A stretch of DNA of 64,000 bases from Firmicutes bacterium UBA1422 (GTDB lineage: Bacteria > Bacillota > Clostridia > Peptostreptococcales > Anaerovoracaceae). Under the pieces are notes generated by a model that was not told the origin of the DNA, did no database searches, and saw only the letters and a list, made by a program, of their open reading frames with translations. Where the stretch lies: the NCBI GenBank assembly GCA_002304835.1, contig DBPK01000028.1, positions 11,147 to 75,146 on the forward strand, given 5' to 3'. Position 1 is the first letter of the stretch, and every line of letters begins with the position of its first letter. Positions 27,267 through 36,736 of the stretch are shown one piece after another. Position numbers and translations under genes: made by a program.

Positions 27267-27895
27267 GATTTTCCTCCAAAATTTATCCTTGGTTCTTCGC
27301 CTTTTACAAGTCTTATTATGTTGCTTCTGTGTGAAAAAAGTACTAGCGCTCCAAGTAAACATGCAATAACTATTAATTTCGGCATAAAGAACCATGCTAT
27401 AAAGGGCAGTGTCACCGCCCCTACTATGGATCCCACCGATGCTCTTCTTGATATGAATGCTCCCGCTGCCACAAGGGCAAGAGCAGTAAGCCCCATTAGC
27501 GGCTCCAGGGCCGTAAGCGTGCCGAAAATAGTTGCAACGCCCTTCCCGCCTTTGAACCTGAGGAGAACCGGCCATATATGTCCTGCTGTCACGGAAGGGG
27601 CACAAAGCATGGCTGCCGGGATCCCCGCCGCATAGTAGCCTATCAGAACTGCAGCCACTCCCTTAAGAACATCCACAGCCAGTGTCAGCACTGCAGCCTT
27701 TGCTCCAAGTACCCTCAATACATTAGTAGTGCCTGCATTGCCGCTGCCTTCTTTTTTTATGTCTATCCCCATGATCCTTCCTATAATGGTTGCAGGAGAA
27801 ATATTCCCTATAAAATAGGCCAATATCATGGTAATGACAGTGATCAATTTGATTCTTATATCATCTGTCTCGTATCCGGTAAAAAATTCATACAT
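27263..27895 (-). CDS. plsY: Acyl-phosphate:glycerol-3-phosphate acyltransferase PlsY
   Basis: 210 residues, five to six membrane helices. PlsY transfers acyl from acyl phosphate (made by PlsX, also in this operon) to glycerol-3-phosphate. The three family motifs are visible: GNISPATIIGR (variant of GSIPFG), GSGNAGTTNVLR and RFKGGKGVATIFG. Start ATG 27895 has AAGGGTG upstream and overlaps the end of der by 8 nt. Confidence 0.94.
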   Translation of the reverse strand: MYEFFTGYETDDIRIKLITVITMILAYFIGNISPATIIGRIMGIDIKKEGSGNAGTTNVLRVLGAKAAVLTLAVDVLKGVAAVLIGYYAAGIPAAMLCAPSVTAGHIWPVLLRFKGGKGVATIFGTLTALEPLMGLTALALVAAGAFISRRASVGSIVGAVTLPFIAWFFMPKLIVIACLLGALVLFSHRSNIIRLVKGEEPRINFGGKS

Positions 27896-29216
27896 TATCT
27901 TTTTCACCCTTCTCTCTGAAAACAAATTTGATAGATGTTCCGCTGAATCCGTAAACATCTCTTATCCTGTTCTCCAAGTATCTGGAATAAGAAAAATGCA
28001 TAAGAGCTCTGGAGTTTACTTGGAAGGAAAACAGCGGAGGTTTTATCCCTACCTGAGCTGCATAATATATCTTAAGCCTTTTGCCTTTATCAGCAGGAGG
28101 CTGCTTCATCATAATTGCATCTGCGATCAGACTGTTGAGCTGCCCAGTGGGGACCCTCATTGCCCTGCTTTCGGCAACGCTTTTAGCAAAGGCTATGACC
28201 CGGTCTATACGCTGCTTCTCTTTGACGGAAATGAACACTGAAGGCGCATATGAAAGGAAAGCCATTTCACTGTTGATTTTTTTCTGGAATTCCTTCATAG
28301 TTCCTGTCTCTTTGTTTATCATATCCCATTTGTTTACTATGATCACTATGCCTTTCCCCGCTTCATGGGCAAGTCCGGCAATTTTTTTGTCCTGTTCTGT
28401 CACTCCGTCCTGTGCATCTATCATTACCAGGCAGACATCACATCTTTCTATTGATGCCACCGCTCTTATTACACTGTATCTTTCTATATTCTCGTTTACT
28501 TTACTTCTGCGTCTTATTCCCGCCGTATCTATCAAGAGATACTTATCTCCGTCCTTTTCAAATGGGGTATCGATAGAATCTCTTGTGGTACCGGCTACAG
28601 GCGATACTATAACTCTGTTTTCCCCCAGTATCTCATTTATCAAGGAAGACTTGCCCACATTGGGTTTGCCTGTAACTGCTATCCTTATCAGATCTTCTTC
28701 CTGCTGATCCGTATCTTCGGGGAAATTCTCGATCACTATATCAAGCAGATCTCCTATGCCCAGCATGTTTTCTGCAGATATGGCTATCGGCTCTCCAAGT
28801 CCCAGTTCATAAAAGTCATAAAAGTCAGGGGGTGTCTTGGCAGTATCTATCTTATTGACCACAAGAACGACTTTTTTGCCTGTCATTCTGAGCATCTGAG
28901 CCACATCTCTGTCATCGGCTGTAAGCCCTTCTCTTCCGTCGGTCATAAAAAGGATTACATCAGAGGTATCCATTGCTATCTCCGCCTGCTCTCTCATACT
29001 GACAGGTATCACCTCTTCGCTTCCCGCATCGATGCCTCCCGTATCTATTATCCCAAATATTATATTTCTCCATTCGGCTTCGGCGTATATCCTGTCTCTT
29101 GTTACGCCCGGTGTGTCTTCGACTATGGAGACTCTTCGTCCCACCACCTTATTGAAAAAAGTGGATTTGCCCACATTGGGCCTTCCCACAACGGCAACCA
29201 GGGGTTTACTCATCAA
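27888..29216 (-). CDS. der: Ribosome biogenesis GTPase Der (EngA)
   Basis: 442 residues, with two consecutive GTPase domains (P-loops GRPNVGKST near residue 11 and GKPNVGKSS near 186; NKID and NKWD motifs) and a C-terminal KH-like domain. It is needed for 50S maturation. The start overlaps the end of ftsY by 11 nt. Confidence 0.96.
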   Translation of the reverse strand: MMSKPLVAVVGRPNVGKSTFFNKVVGRRVSIVEDTPGVTRDRIYAEAEWRNIIFGIIDTGGIDAGSEEVIPVSMREQAEIAMDTSDVILFMTDGREGLTADDRDVAQMLRMTGKKVVLVVNKIDTAKTPPDFYDFYELGLGEPIAISAENMLGIGDLLDIVIENFPEDTDQQEEDLIRIAVTGKPNVGKSSLINEILGENRVIVSPVAGTTRDSIDTPFEKDGDKYLLIDTAGIRRRSKVNENIERYSVIRAVASIERCDVCLVMIDAQDGVTEQDKKIAGLAHEAGKGIVIIVNKWDMINKETGTMKEFQKKINSEMAFLSYAPSVFISVKEKQRIDRVIAFAKSVAESRAMRVPTGQLNSLIADAIMMKQPPADKGKRLKIYYAAQVGIKPPLFSFQVNSRALMHFSYSRYLENRIRDVYGFSGTSIKFVFREKGEKDNV

Positions 29217-30105
29217 ATATACCCCCTATAAACTCTTGTGCTACAAATTTCTGAAGGTCTTCTATGGTTTCTCCTGTACCGACGAATTTTATCGGCATAT
29301 CAAATTCATCGGCTATTGTCAAAGCGATTCCGCCTTTTGCGGTTCCGTCAAGTTTTGTTATTACAATTCCCGTTATATCTGTTATGCTGCTGAACTCTCT
29401 TGCCTGGGAAACGGCATTTTTCCCTGTGGTGGCATCAAGTACCAAAAGGTTCTCTCTGGATGCTTCAGGAAATTCTCTTTCTATTACTTTGTCCATTTTT
29501 GAAAGTTCCGCCATAAGATTCTTTTTGTTTTGCAGTCTGCCTGCAGTATCGCAGATAAGGACATCTGTTCCTTTGGATTTTGCCGACATTATTGCATCAA
29601 ATATAACAGCAGAAGGGTCTGCTCCTTCTCTGTGGATTATCACGTTGACTCCCGCCTTCCTAGCCCATATGGAAAGTTGTTCTCCCGCAGCGGCTCTGAA
29701 GGTATCTGCCGCCGCCAACAGAACTGTTTTGCCCTGCTTATTGAGCTTGTGTGTCAGTTTCCCTATGGTAGTGGTTTTTCCGCCTCCGTTTATGCCTATC
29801 ATAAGTATGATCATGGGATACTCTTCTGATAGATCGTGTCTCTTTCCTTTATCCACCAGAGAGATCATTATTTCTTTTAAACGTTCTCTTACTTTTTCCG
29901 GCGTGTCAAGGCGATCCTTTCTTACATCTTCCCTTAAGGCATCTACTATCTTTTCCGTTGTTTCCATACCTATATCGGATGTTATCAGGATCTCTTCTAT
30001 ATCTTCCAGCAATTCATCATCGATTGAAGGTCTTGCCATTATGGCATCGGAAAGCCTTCTTGACATTCTGCCGAAAAAACTTTTTTGTTGTTTCTCAAGA
30101 GTCAT
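29206..30105 (-). CDS. ftsY: Signal recognition particle receptor FtsY
   Basis: 299 residues. SRP GTPase with short N-domain and G-domain: GINGGGKTTTIGKL (P-loop), DTFRAAAGEQL, DTAGR, TKLDGTAKGG, and closing GTGETIEDLQKF. No acidic A-domain precedes it, as usual in Firmicutes. It lies 42 nt after smc; the partner gene ffh is not in the window. Confidence 0.96.
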   Translation of the reverse strand: MTLEKQQKSFFGRMSRRLSDAIMARPSIDDELLEDIEEILITSDIGMETTEKIVDALREDVRKDRLDTPEKVRERLKEIMISLVDKGKRHDLSEEYPMIILMIGINGGGKTTTIGKLTHKLNKQGKTVLLAAADTFRAAAGEQLSIWARKAGVNVIIHREGADPSAVIFDAIMSAKSKGTDVLICDTAGRLQNKKNLMAELSKMDKVIEREFPEASRENLLVLDATTGKNAVSQAREFSSITDITGIVITKLDGTAKGGIALTIADEFDMPIKFVGTGETIEDLQKFVAQEFIGGIFDE

Positions 30106-30147
30106 TTTTTCTTCCTTTTTTGACTGCCTTTTATTACCCGGGCAGTT

Positions 30148-33100
30148 TTACATAAGAGGTTCTTCCCCAAGGGAAAGAGAATATATCTTTGATATGCCCC
30201 TTTCCGGCATGGTTACTCCGTACATCACATCTGCATGTTCCATGGTCGCCTTCTGATGAGTTATAAGGGTGAACTGTATGTCATCAAAATTCTTGAGATA
30301 ATTTGCAAATATATCTATGTTGCTGTCATCAAGAGCAGCTTCCACCTCATCAAGTATGCAGCAGGGAGTCGGTTTTGTCTTTAAGACGGCAAACATAAGC
30401 GCTATTGCGGTCATTGTTTTTTCTCCTCCCGAAAGAAGATTTATATGTCTCAGCTGTTTGCCCGGCGGCTGTGCCGTTATTTCTATTACGGCATTCAAGG
30501 GGTCTTCTTCGTTATCAAGCCTTATATTCGCCGTTCCCCCACCAAAAAATTCTTTGAAAACCATTTCAAAGTTTTCAGCTATCCGGTCGAAACTCTCTTT
30601 GAATCTTGCCTTTATTATTTTGTCCATGTCTTCTATGATCTTTAGGAGTTCATTCATGGATGTCTCGATGTCGTTTTTTTGTCCGTTAAGAAAATCATAT
30701 CTTTCTTTTACTGTTTTGTACTCCTTTATCGCTCCAACGTTCACTTCTCCCAGTTCTTTGATCCTTGTTTTTATTTCTCTGTTTTCTTTTACTGCAGGAG
30801 CCATTATAAAATCCTGTTTCTTGAACTCTATAGCCTGTATGTAGGATATCTCGAATTCCTCCCAAAGTTTTTCCTTATAGTTTTCCAGTTGGGTTTCCTG
30901 TCTTGCTATCCTTATCTCGGCTTCATACTTATTGTTCTGCAATGCCGTTATTTTTTTGAGCAGTTCTTCTCTTTCTTGAGAAGCCAGACTCATACTTTTA
31001 CTCGTACTGCTTTTTTCAACGTTCATTTCTTCAAGCTCTTTGCTTAAACGTTCTTTTTCTTCTTCTTTATCATGTACAAGTCCTTCATTGCTGCTGACTC
31101 CCGAAAGAATGCTTTCCCTTTCTTTTTTCAGCTGTTCCAGTTCTCCGGTCTTTATCTCTTTTTCTTTCTCTGCCTCTTTTATAGTCTCATTTATTCTGTT
31201 TACAATGGCATCTATCTTTGTTTTTTCGCTTTCTGCGGCGCCAAGTGCGATCTTTGCCCCGGTTATTTCTTCTGAGGCAGCATCCGCTGTTTGCTTTTCT
31301 TTCTCGATCATTTCCGAAAGATTTTCGATTTCTCTTTCTGTTTTTTTGATTTCTCCTTCGAGTTCTTTTGATTCTATGTCCAGTTTTTTGACTGTCTCAT
31401 CAGAAAGCGTCTGTTCTCTGTCTATATTTGCAAGTTCTCTCTGCCATTTTTCGCTGCTGTTTTCAAAATCATCAAGGGCTGTCTGCATCACTTTTACTTC
31501 ATTTTCACCGGCAAAAAATTCTCTTTCCTTTTCTCTGAAAATCTCTTCATTCTCTTTTATCACCATAACTTTTTCTTCAAGAGCTCTACACATGTTCGAC
31601 TGTTCCTCTTCAAGTTTTTGTTTTTCGGAACTCATTTCCTTAAGGCGTGTTTCCATTTTGGTGATTTCTGCTTTTCTTTCCAGTAGATTTGCTGTTTTGT
31701 TTTTGTATCTGCCCCCTGTTATTGCTCCTCCTGAATTTATTATTTCTCCTTCAAGGGTGACATACCTTAAGCTGCCGCCCGTCTTCTTTGACATAAGTAT
31801 AGCATTGTCCATATTATCTGCTATTACGACTCTGCCCAGCAGGTACTCCATAACATTTTTGTATTTCTGATCAAAGCCGATCCGGTCTGCTGCATACCCC
31901 ATAAACCCGGGCATTTTTGTCAGATCATCCCGATTTTCTTTTCTTCCGGGCCTTATGGAGTCCATGGGAAGAAAGGTCAGTCTGCCTGCTTTATTTTGTT
32001 TCAGCTGATTTATTGATTCCCTTGCGGCCCTGTCATTCTCGCATATTATGTTTTGAAGGGCTGCCCCAAGAGCTGTCTCCATGGCCACTTCATATCCTTC
32101 GGGTACATTTATAAGCTCCGCAACAACACCGTGTATCCCTCCTATTTCTGATCTCATTATGAACTTCACTGCATTGTTGTAACCCTCATAATTGCTTTCC
32201 ATTTCTTCTATTGTCTTTTTTCTGGATGAAAGCCTGCTTATTTCAATTTTCAGTTCTTCAAGTTTCCCTGCAAGAGACCTCTCTTTTTGGATCACATCAT
32301 TGTAACTCTTTCTTGTTTTTTCGGTATCTTCTCTTATTCTGTCCATTTCAGAGCTTAATGAATCTCTTTTGGCCTTTGCGTCTTTTAGGGAAGATATTGC
32401 ACTTATGCTATTGCTCTCTCCACTTTCTTTTTGTTCAAGCACTTCCACGCGACGGTTCTTCAATGTGTCTTTCAAATTCTGCAGACTCTTCATTTCGGCT
32501 TTTTTTGAACTTATGTCCCCGTGAAGACTGAAAAGTCTTTCCTTCAGCCGCTCTGTTTCCTCTATTTTTTCATTTAATCCTTCATATATTTCTGTATGAT
32601 CTGCTATCTTCTCTTCAAGGACATCGGAAAGCAGGGCAAGCTCTCTTTCTATACGATCTTTGCTTTCAAACTGTTCTTTTGAATCATTTTTTTCTTTGCT
32701 TAGCTTTTCTTCTAATACGGCTATTTCCATAAGAAGCCTTCTGTTGTTCTTCTCTATGGAAGCAAGCCTTTCGCCGTTTACTTCGCTTCTGTTCACCAGC
32801 GAATTGATTTCTTCTATTATATCAAGTAGCCTGGCTCTTCTTTCATTACACTTTTTTTCCAGCTCTTCGTTTTTTTCTCTGTCTTTCTCCAGATTTTTTT
32901 CTATCTTTTCTGCCGAGGTTCTGATTCCCTCAAGCTCATTTTGCAGGGCTCCGGCATCATCTTTGAATTCCCGGTTTTTCTTTTCGATGTTTTCTATATT
33001 CTTAAGGGTTATATTTATTTCAAGTTCTTTATATCTGTCTCTGAGTTCAAGATATAATGCGGCCTTCTCGCTGTCCTCTTTCAGTCCGCCTATCCTTCCC

Positions 33101-33696
33101 TCTATCTCTCTTATTATGTCATTGACCCTTTCCATGTTAGAGGTTGTTGATGAGAGTTTTCTTTCGGCTTCCGCTTTTTTTGTTCTGTAGCTTACTATAC
33201 CGGCAGTTTCTTCAAAAATGTCACGGATACTATCTGACTTGTTGCTTATTATATCAGCTATCTGCCCCTGGCCTATAAGTGAATATCCATCAACACCTAT
33301 ACCGGTATCCATAAGAAGCTCCCTTATATCCCTCATCCTGCACTGATTATTGTTTATTGCGTATTCGCTTTCTCCGGAACGATACATCCTTCTTGTTATG
33401 GCGACCTCATTGTAATCTATGGGCAGTATGCCCGTCGAATTGTCTATTACAAGAGTAACTTCTGCCATTCCTCTTGATTTTCGGCTGGATGTTCCTGCAA
33501 ATATGATATCCTCCATTTTACCGCCCCTTAACATTTTGGGGCTCTGTTCTCCAAGTACCCATCTTATCGCGTCACTTATATTACTTTTTCCGCTTCCGTT
33601 GGGTCCCACTACACATGTTATCCCTTTATCAAATTCGATAGTTACAGGTTCTGCAAATGACTTGAATCCCTGCATTTCGATACGCTTAAAATACAT
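30148..33696 (-). CDS. smc: Chromosome partition ATPase Smc
   Basis: 1182 residues. Condensin ATPase: Walker A GPNGSGKSNISDAIRWVLG at the N-terminus, coiled coils (about 165-505 and 670-1015), hinge near 520-640 (GGIHGVVAELINVPEGYE), and C-terminal signature LLSGGEKTMTAIALMF with Walker B CCILDEVEAALDD. It organises and segregates the chromosome with ScpA and ScpB, which are encoded elsewhere. It overlaps rnc by 11 nt, the common rnc-smc-ftsY order in Firmicutes. Confidence 0.97.
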   Translation of the reverse strand: MYFKRIEMQGFKSFAEPVTIEFDKGITCVVGPNGSGKSNISDAIRWVLGEQSPKMLRGGKMEDIIFAGTSSRKSRGMAEVTLVIDNSTGILPIDYNEVAITRRMYRSGESEYAINNNQCRMRDIRELLMDTGIGVDGYSLIGQGQIADIISNKSDSIRDIFEETAGIVSYRTKKAEAERKLSSTTSNMERVNDIIREIEGRIGGLKEDSEKAALYLELRDRYKELEINITLKNIENIEKKNREFKDDAGALQNELEGIRTSAEKIEKNLEKDREKNEELEKKCNERRARLLDIIEEINSLVNRSEVNGERLASIEKNNRRLLMEIAVLEEKLSKEKNDSKEQFESKDRIERELALLSDVLEEKIADHTEIYEGLNEKIEETERLKERLFSLHGDISSKKAEMKSLQNLKDTLKNRRVEVLEQKESGESNSISAISSLKDAKAKRDSLSSEMDRIREDTEKTRKSYNDVIQKERSLAGKLEELKIEISRLSSRKKTIEEMESNYEGYNNAVKFIMRSEIGGIHGVVAELINVPEGYEVAMETALGAALQNIICENDRAARESINQLKQNKAGRLTFLPMDSIRPGRKENRDDLTKMPGFMGYAADRIGFDQKYKNVMEYLLGRVVIADNMDNAILMSKKTGGSLRYVTLEGEIINSGGAITGGRYKNKTANLLERKAEITKMETRLKEMSSEKQKLEEEQSNMCRALEEKVMVIKENEEIFREKEREFFAGENEVKVMQTALDDFENSSEKWQRELANIDREQTLSDETVKKLDIESKELEGEIKKTEREIENLSEMIEKEKQTADAASEEITGAKIALGAAESEKTKIDAIVNRINETIKEAEKEKEIKTGELEQLKKERESILSGVSSNEGLVHDKEEEKERLSKELEEMNVEKSSTSKSMSLASQEREELLKKITALQNNKYEAEIRIARQETQLENYKEKLWEEFEISYIQAIEFKKQDFIMAPAVKENREIKTRIKELGEVNVGAIKEYKTVKERYDFLNGQKNDIETSMNELLKIIEDMDKIIKARFKESFDRIAENFEMVFKEFFGGGTANIRLDNEEDPLNAVIEITAQPPGKQLRHINLLSGGEKTMTAIALMFAVLKTKPTPCCILDEVEAALDDSNIDIFANYLKNFDDIQFTLITHQKATMEHADVMYGVTMPERGISKIYSLSLGEEPLM

Positions 33697-34381
33697 TCTG
33701 TTTTCTCCTTGCTATGGCCTCTTTTGCAGCATTCTGCTCGGCCTCTTTCTTGCTTTTGCCGGTACCTTTACCTGCTTCCTGTCCGTCCACAAAAAGATCT
33801 ACATAAAAGGTTTTGTCATGATCCGGCCCTTCCTCCCGATCAAGAACATACCCTATTTCAGCGGTACCGCTGCTTTGCACCATTTCCTGAAATTCAGATT
33901 TATAGTCACTTTTCAGTTTCCCATCCATGGCCATCTTCAGGGTTTTTTCAAATAGAGGCAGCACGACCTTTTTGGAGGCGTCGAATCCACCGTCAAGGAA
34001 TACCGCTCCTATGACCGCTTCCACTGCATCGGCTATAATGGAATCCCTGTGTCTTCCCCCGCTTATATCTTCTCCTTTTCCAAGACGAAGTATATCCCCG
34101 ATATAAAGAGAATTGCCGATTTGGGCAAGAGAAGTCTCGCAGACCACAAGGGCTCTTGTTTTTGAAAGTTTCCCTTCTTCTCCCGAGGGCATCCTATTGT
34201 AAAGCTCTTCACTGATAACTGCATCAAGAAGAGCATCCCCCAGAAATTCAAGGCGCTCATTGTCCTTGCCGGGTCCCATGCCCCTTCCTCGGAAAAAAGA
34301 GCTGTGAGTCAATGCTTTTTCAAACAGCTCTATATCCTTGAAGTAATATCCTATCAGCTGCTGAAATTCAGTCCTGTTCAC
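33686..34381 (-). CDS. rnc: Ribonuclease III
   Basis: 231 residues. Double-stranded RNA endonuclease that processes rRNA. Catalytic signature ERLEFLGDALLDAVISEELY at about 40-60, metal-binding DAVEAVIGAVFLDGG, and a C-terminal dsRNA-binding domain (YKSEFQEMVQSSG through KKEAEQNAAKEAI). It overlaps plsX by 14 nt and smc by 11 nt; no acpP lies between plsX and rnc here. Confidence 0.96.
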   Translation of the reverse strand: MNRTEFQQLIGYYFKDIELFEKALTHSSFFRGRGMGPGKDNERLEFLGDALLDAVISEELYNRMPSGEEGKLSKTRALVVCETSLAQIGNSLYIGDILRLGKGEDISGGRHRDSIIADAVEAVIGAVFLDGGFDASKKVVLPLFEKTLKMAMDGKLKSDYKSEFQEMVQSSGTAEIGYVLDREEGPDHDKTFYVDLFVDGQEAGKGTGKSKKEAEQNAAKEAIARRKQNVF

Positions 34382-35387
34382 TTATGATTATCTCCTCAAT
34401 ATCCAAAACCGCATTTTGAATAGTATCTACTACATTTTCTTCAGCATATGGTATGCCTTTAATTATTGTGTTCTTGACAGCCTTTGCTCCCGAAGAACCG
34501 TGCATTTTTATGAGTGGCCCCTTCACTCCCAGTATGGGAGCTCCTCCGTATTCGGAATAATCAAATTCAGCTTTCAACTCTTTCATCTTGCCTGCAAGAA
34601 AAACCGCACCCAGTTTTGCTTTTGCACCTTCTGTGAATTTCTTCTTGAGAAGCTTCAGTATGTTCCATGCCAGTCCCTCTGTCAGTTTTAGTATGACATT
34701 GCCCACAAAGCCATCACATACTATAACATCACAAACACCCTTTGGCACCTCTCTGGCTTCCACATTGCCTATAAAATTGATATGGCTCCTGCCAAGAAGC
34801 TCATGGGCGGCCTTTGTAAGTGTGCTGCCTTTGTTTTCTTCTTCTCCGATATTTACAAGGCCGACCCTGGGGTTTTCTCTGTCAAGGACCTTTTCCATAT
34901 ATATACTTCCCATTATGGCAAATTCCAGCAGATTATCAGGTTTGCACTCGGAGTTTGCACCGGCATCGACCAGAAGAGAGGGTATCCCTCCCATCATTGG
35001 ATATATGGCGGCAATGGCAGGTCTGTCTATTCCCGGTATCCTGCCGAGGGTAAAAAGGCCTGCTGCCATAAGGGCACCTGTTGATCCGGCAGAAATAAAG
35101 ATATCCCCTTCTCCTTCTTTAAGCATCCCTATCCCTTTTACCAGGGAGGAGCCTTTTTTTGTTCTTACCGCTTTGACCGGTGCCTCCTGATTGCTTATTA
35201 CTTCGTCGGCATTTATGACACGTATCCTGTTTTCATCATATTTATACTTTTTCAGTTCTTCATTAATAAGGTCTTCTATGCCTATTATAAATATTTCATC
35301 GTCTATTTCTTCTGCAGCTTTCACTGCTCCTTCCACGATTGCCGCAGGAGCATTGTCTCCTCCCATTCCGTCAAGAATTATTCTCAT
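34368..35387 (-). CDS. plsX: Phosphate acyltransferase PlsX
   Basis: 339 residues. PlsX makes acyl phosphate from acyl-ACP as donor for PlsY. Start MRIILDGMGGDNAP, then SAGSTGALMAAGLF, IYPMMGG and DGFVGNVILKLTEG are family blocks. It overlaps the upstream GNAT gene by 17 nt. Confidence 0.95.
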   Translation of the reverse strand: MRIILDGMGGDNAPAAIVEGAVKAAEEIDDEIFIIGIEDLINEELKKYKYDENRIRVINADEVISNQEAPVKAVRTKKGSSLVKGIGMLKEGEGDIFISAGSTGALMAAGLFTLGRIPGIDRPAIAAIYPMMGGIPSLLVDAGANSECKPDNLLEFAIMGSIYMEKVLDRENPRVGLVNIGEEENKGSTLTKAAHELLGRSHINFIGNVEAREVPKGVCDVIVCDGFVGNVILKLTEGLAWNILKLLKKKFTEGAKAKLGAVFLAGKMKELKAEFDYSEYGGAPILGVKGPLIKMHGSSGAKAVKNTIIKGIPYAEENVVDTIQNAVLDIEEIIISEQD

Positions 35388-35820
35388 TTTTCACCTCCAG
35401 AACCATTACCTCAGGTTGGCATTTTTTGCCGTACTGGGGACATGACAAACAGTCGAAATAGTCCGGACCATCTTGGAAGGATATCGTCTCAAATCCTGCC
35501 CTCCTGAAAAAATCGGGAACCTTTGCTGTAAGATATATCCTTCTCCCCCCCATCTGCCTGACTTCTTCTATTACTTCCCTCAAAAGGAGCGAACCTTTCC
35601 TGTTTCTTCTGCAACTTTGCGAAACGGCTATTCCGTCCAGTATAAATTCGCCCTTGCTCTTAATAAGCAGAGCCCCTGCAATTATACTTTGCTTCGGACC
35701 TTCTTTTATCTGCCACGAACAAACGATGCGATCATCGACTTTTCCGTCATCATCATATTCAAGACCGTTTTTTATAAAAAACTCTTTCAGGCTGTTATGG
35801 TCTGCGTTTTTTTCCAGCAT
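35371..35820 (-). CDS. GNAT-family N-acetyltransferase with C-terminal cysteine cluster
   Basis: 149 residues. The GNAT fold is suggested by ILDGIAVSQSCRRNRKGSLLL (motif A, acetyl-CoA loop), YLTAKVPDFFRRAGF (motif B) and an FETISFQD strand. After the fold it carries CLSCPQYGKKC, a Cys-x2-Cys-x6-Cys set that may bind metal. The acceptor substrate is unknown. It is part of the housekeeping operon, between the lipid kinase and plsX, overlapping both. Confidence 0.75.
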   Translation of the reverse strand: MLEKNADHNSLKEFFIKNGLEYDDDGKVDDRIVCSWQIKEGPKQSIIAGALLIKSKGEFILDGIAVSQSCRRNRKGSLLLREVIEEVRQMGGRRIYLTAKVPDFFRRAGFETISFQDGPDYFDCLSCPQYGKKCQPEVMVLEVKNENNS

Positions 35821-36736
35821 CCTTCTCCTTTATATTATTAGTTTCAGTAAATATTTTCAGTTTTTTATGTATCACTTCAAACTCCAGAGGGAACTTCTCG
35901 CCTCTTTCGCCATCCACATCCGTAGGTACTTCCACTTCAGATTCGAGCCTCAGTTTTTCTGTCTGAAAGGCCAGGACTTTTTTATGTTTCGGATGTTTCC
36001 CCTGGGATATGCTTACAAGTAGCGGTAGGAGTTCAACTACGGGCATCTCTTTGAAAAGAATAACATCCAGCTTCCCATCATTTATATCTGAATCCGGAGA
36101 TATTTTTTTGAAACCGCCTGCAGATTTTCCGTTCATAACGACCATGAAATACATGCTTTCTTCGTATGTTTTTTCGGGCGTTATGAGTTTTATCGGTAGC
36201 GGTTTCAGGTTCGGCACCTCTGAAAGACCTTTAAGATAGTATGATATAACTCCAATGGTGTTTTTCAGGTTGGGATCTGTTTTCTGGCTGACATCCACCA
36301 GCGTTCCCATGGCTGCCACATTAACAAAATATTTTTGATTGCATCTTCCCACATCAGCATATGTATAGTGTTCGCCCATGGCGATCCTAAGCATATCTTC
36401 GATATCATGAGGCAGGCCGAAGTAATAGGCAAAATCGTTCGCAGTTCCTGCAGGGAAAATCGACAGCGGAAGCTCAACATTATTTCGGATCATTGAATTC
36501 ACACATATATTGATCGTTCCATCACCGCCGGCCACTATTATCTGCCTATATTCTTCCTGTTTTATGCTTTCAAAGGCAGTTTCTATCATATTGTCCCTGG
36601 CGGCTCTTACAGGTATCAGTTGCATACCCTTTGCCTGTACTTTTTCAATTATAAAGTCCAGGTTATTTTTGAACAGTCCGTCACCTGAGTGAGGATTGTA
36701 AAAAAGCAGCACTTTTTTCCTTTTTTCATTTGCCAT
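35795..36736 (-). CDS. YegS/DagK-family diacylglycerol (lipid) kinase
   Basis: 313 residues. DAGK catalytic domain with YNPHSGDG, GGDGT (IIVAGGDGTINICVNSM) and FPAGTANDFAYYFGLP. It probably phosphorylates diacylglycerol, recycling it into phospholipid synthesis, in keeping with plsX, plsY and gpsA in the same operon. ATG 36736 is chosen; GGAGG lies about 10 nt upstream. It overlaps folC by 11 nt. Confidence 0.9.
   Translation of the reverse strand: MANEKRKKVLLFYNPHSGDGLFKNNLDFIIEKVQAKGMQLIPVRAARDNMIETAFESIKQEEYRQIIVAGGDGTINICVNSMIRNNVELPLSIFPAGTANDFAYYFGLPHDIEDMLRIAMGEHYTYADVGRCNQKYFVNVAAMGTLVDVSQKTDPNLKNTIGVISYYLKGLSEVPNLKPLPIKLITPEKTYEESMYFMVVMNGKSAGGFKKISPDSDINDGKLDVILFKEMPVVELLPLLVSISQGKHPKHKKVLAFQTEKLRLESEVEVPTDVDGERGEKFPLEFEVIHKKLKIFTETNNIKEKDAGKKRRP

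Noticed and set aside
29264..30256. Long plus-strand open frame of about 330 codons opposite ftsY
   Set aside because: It is the antisense shadow of ftsY and the start of smc; no SD, no family similarity, and the composition mirrors the real gene.
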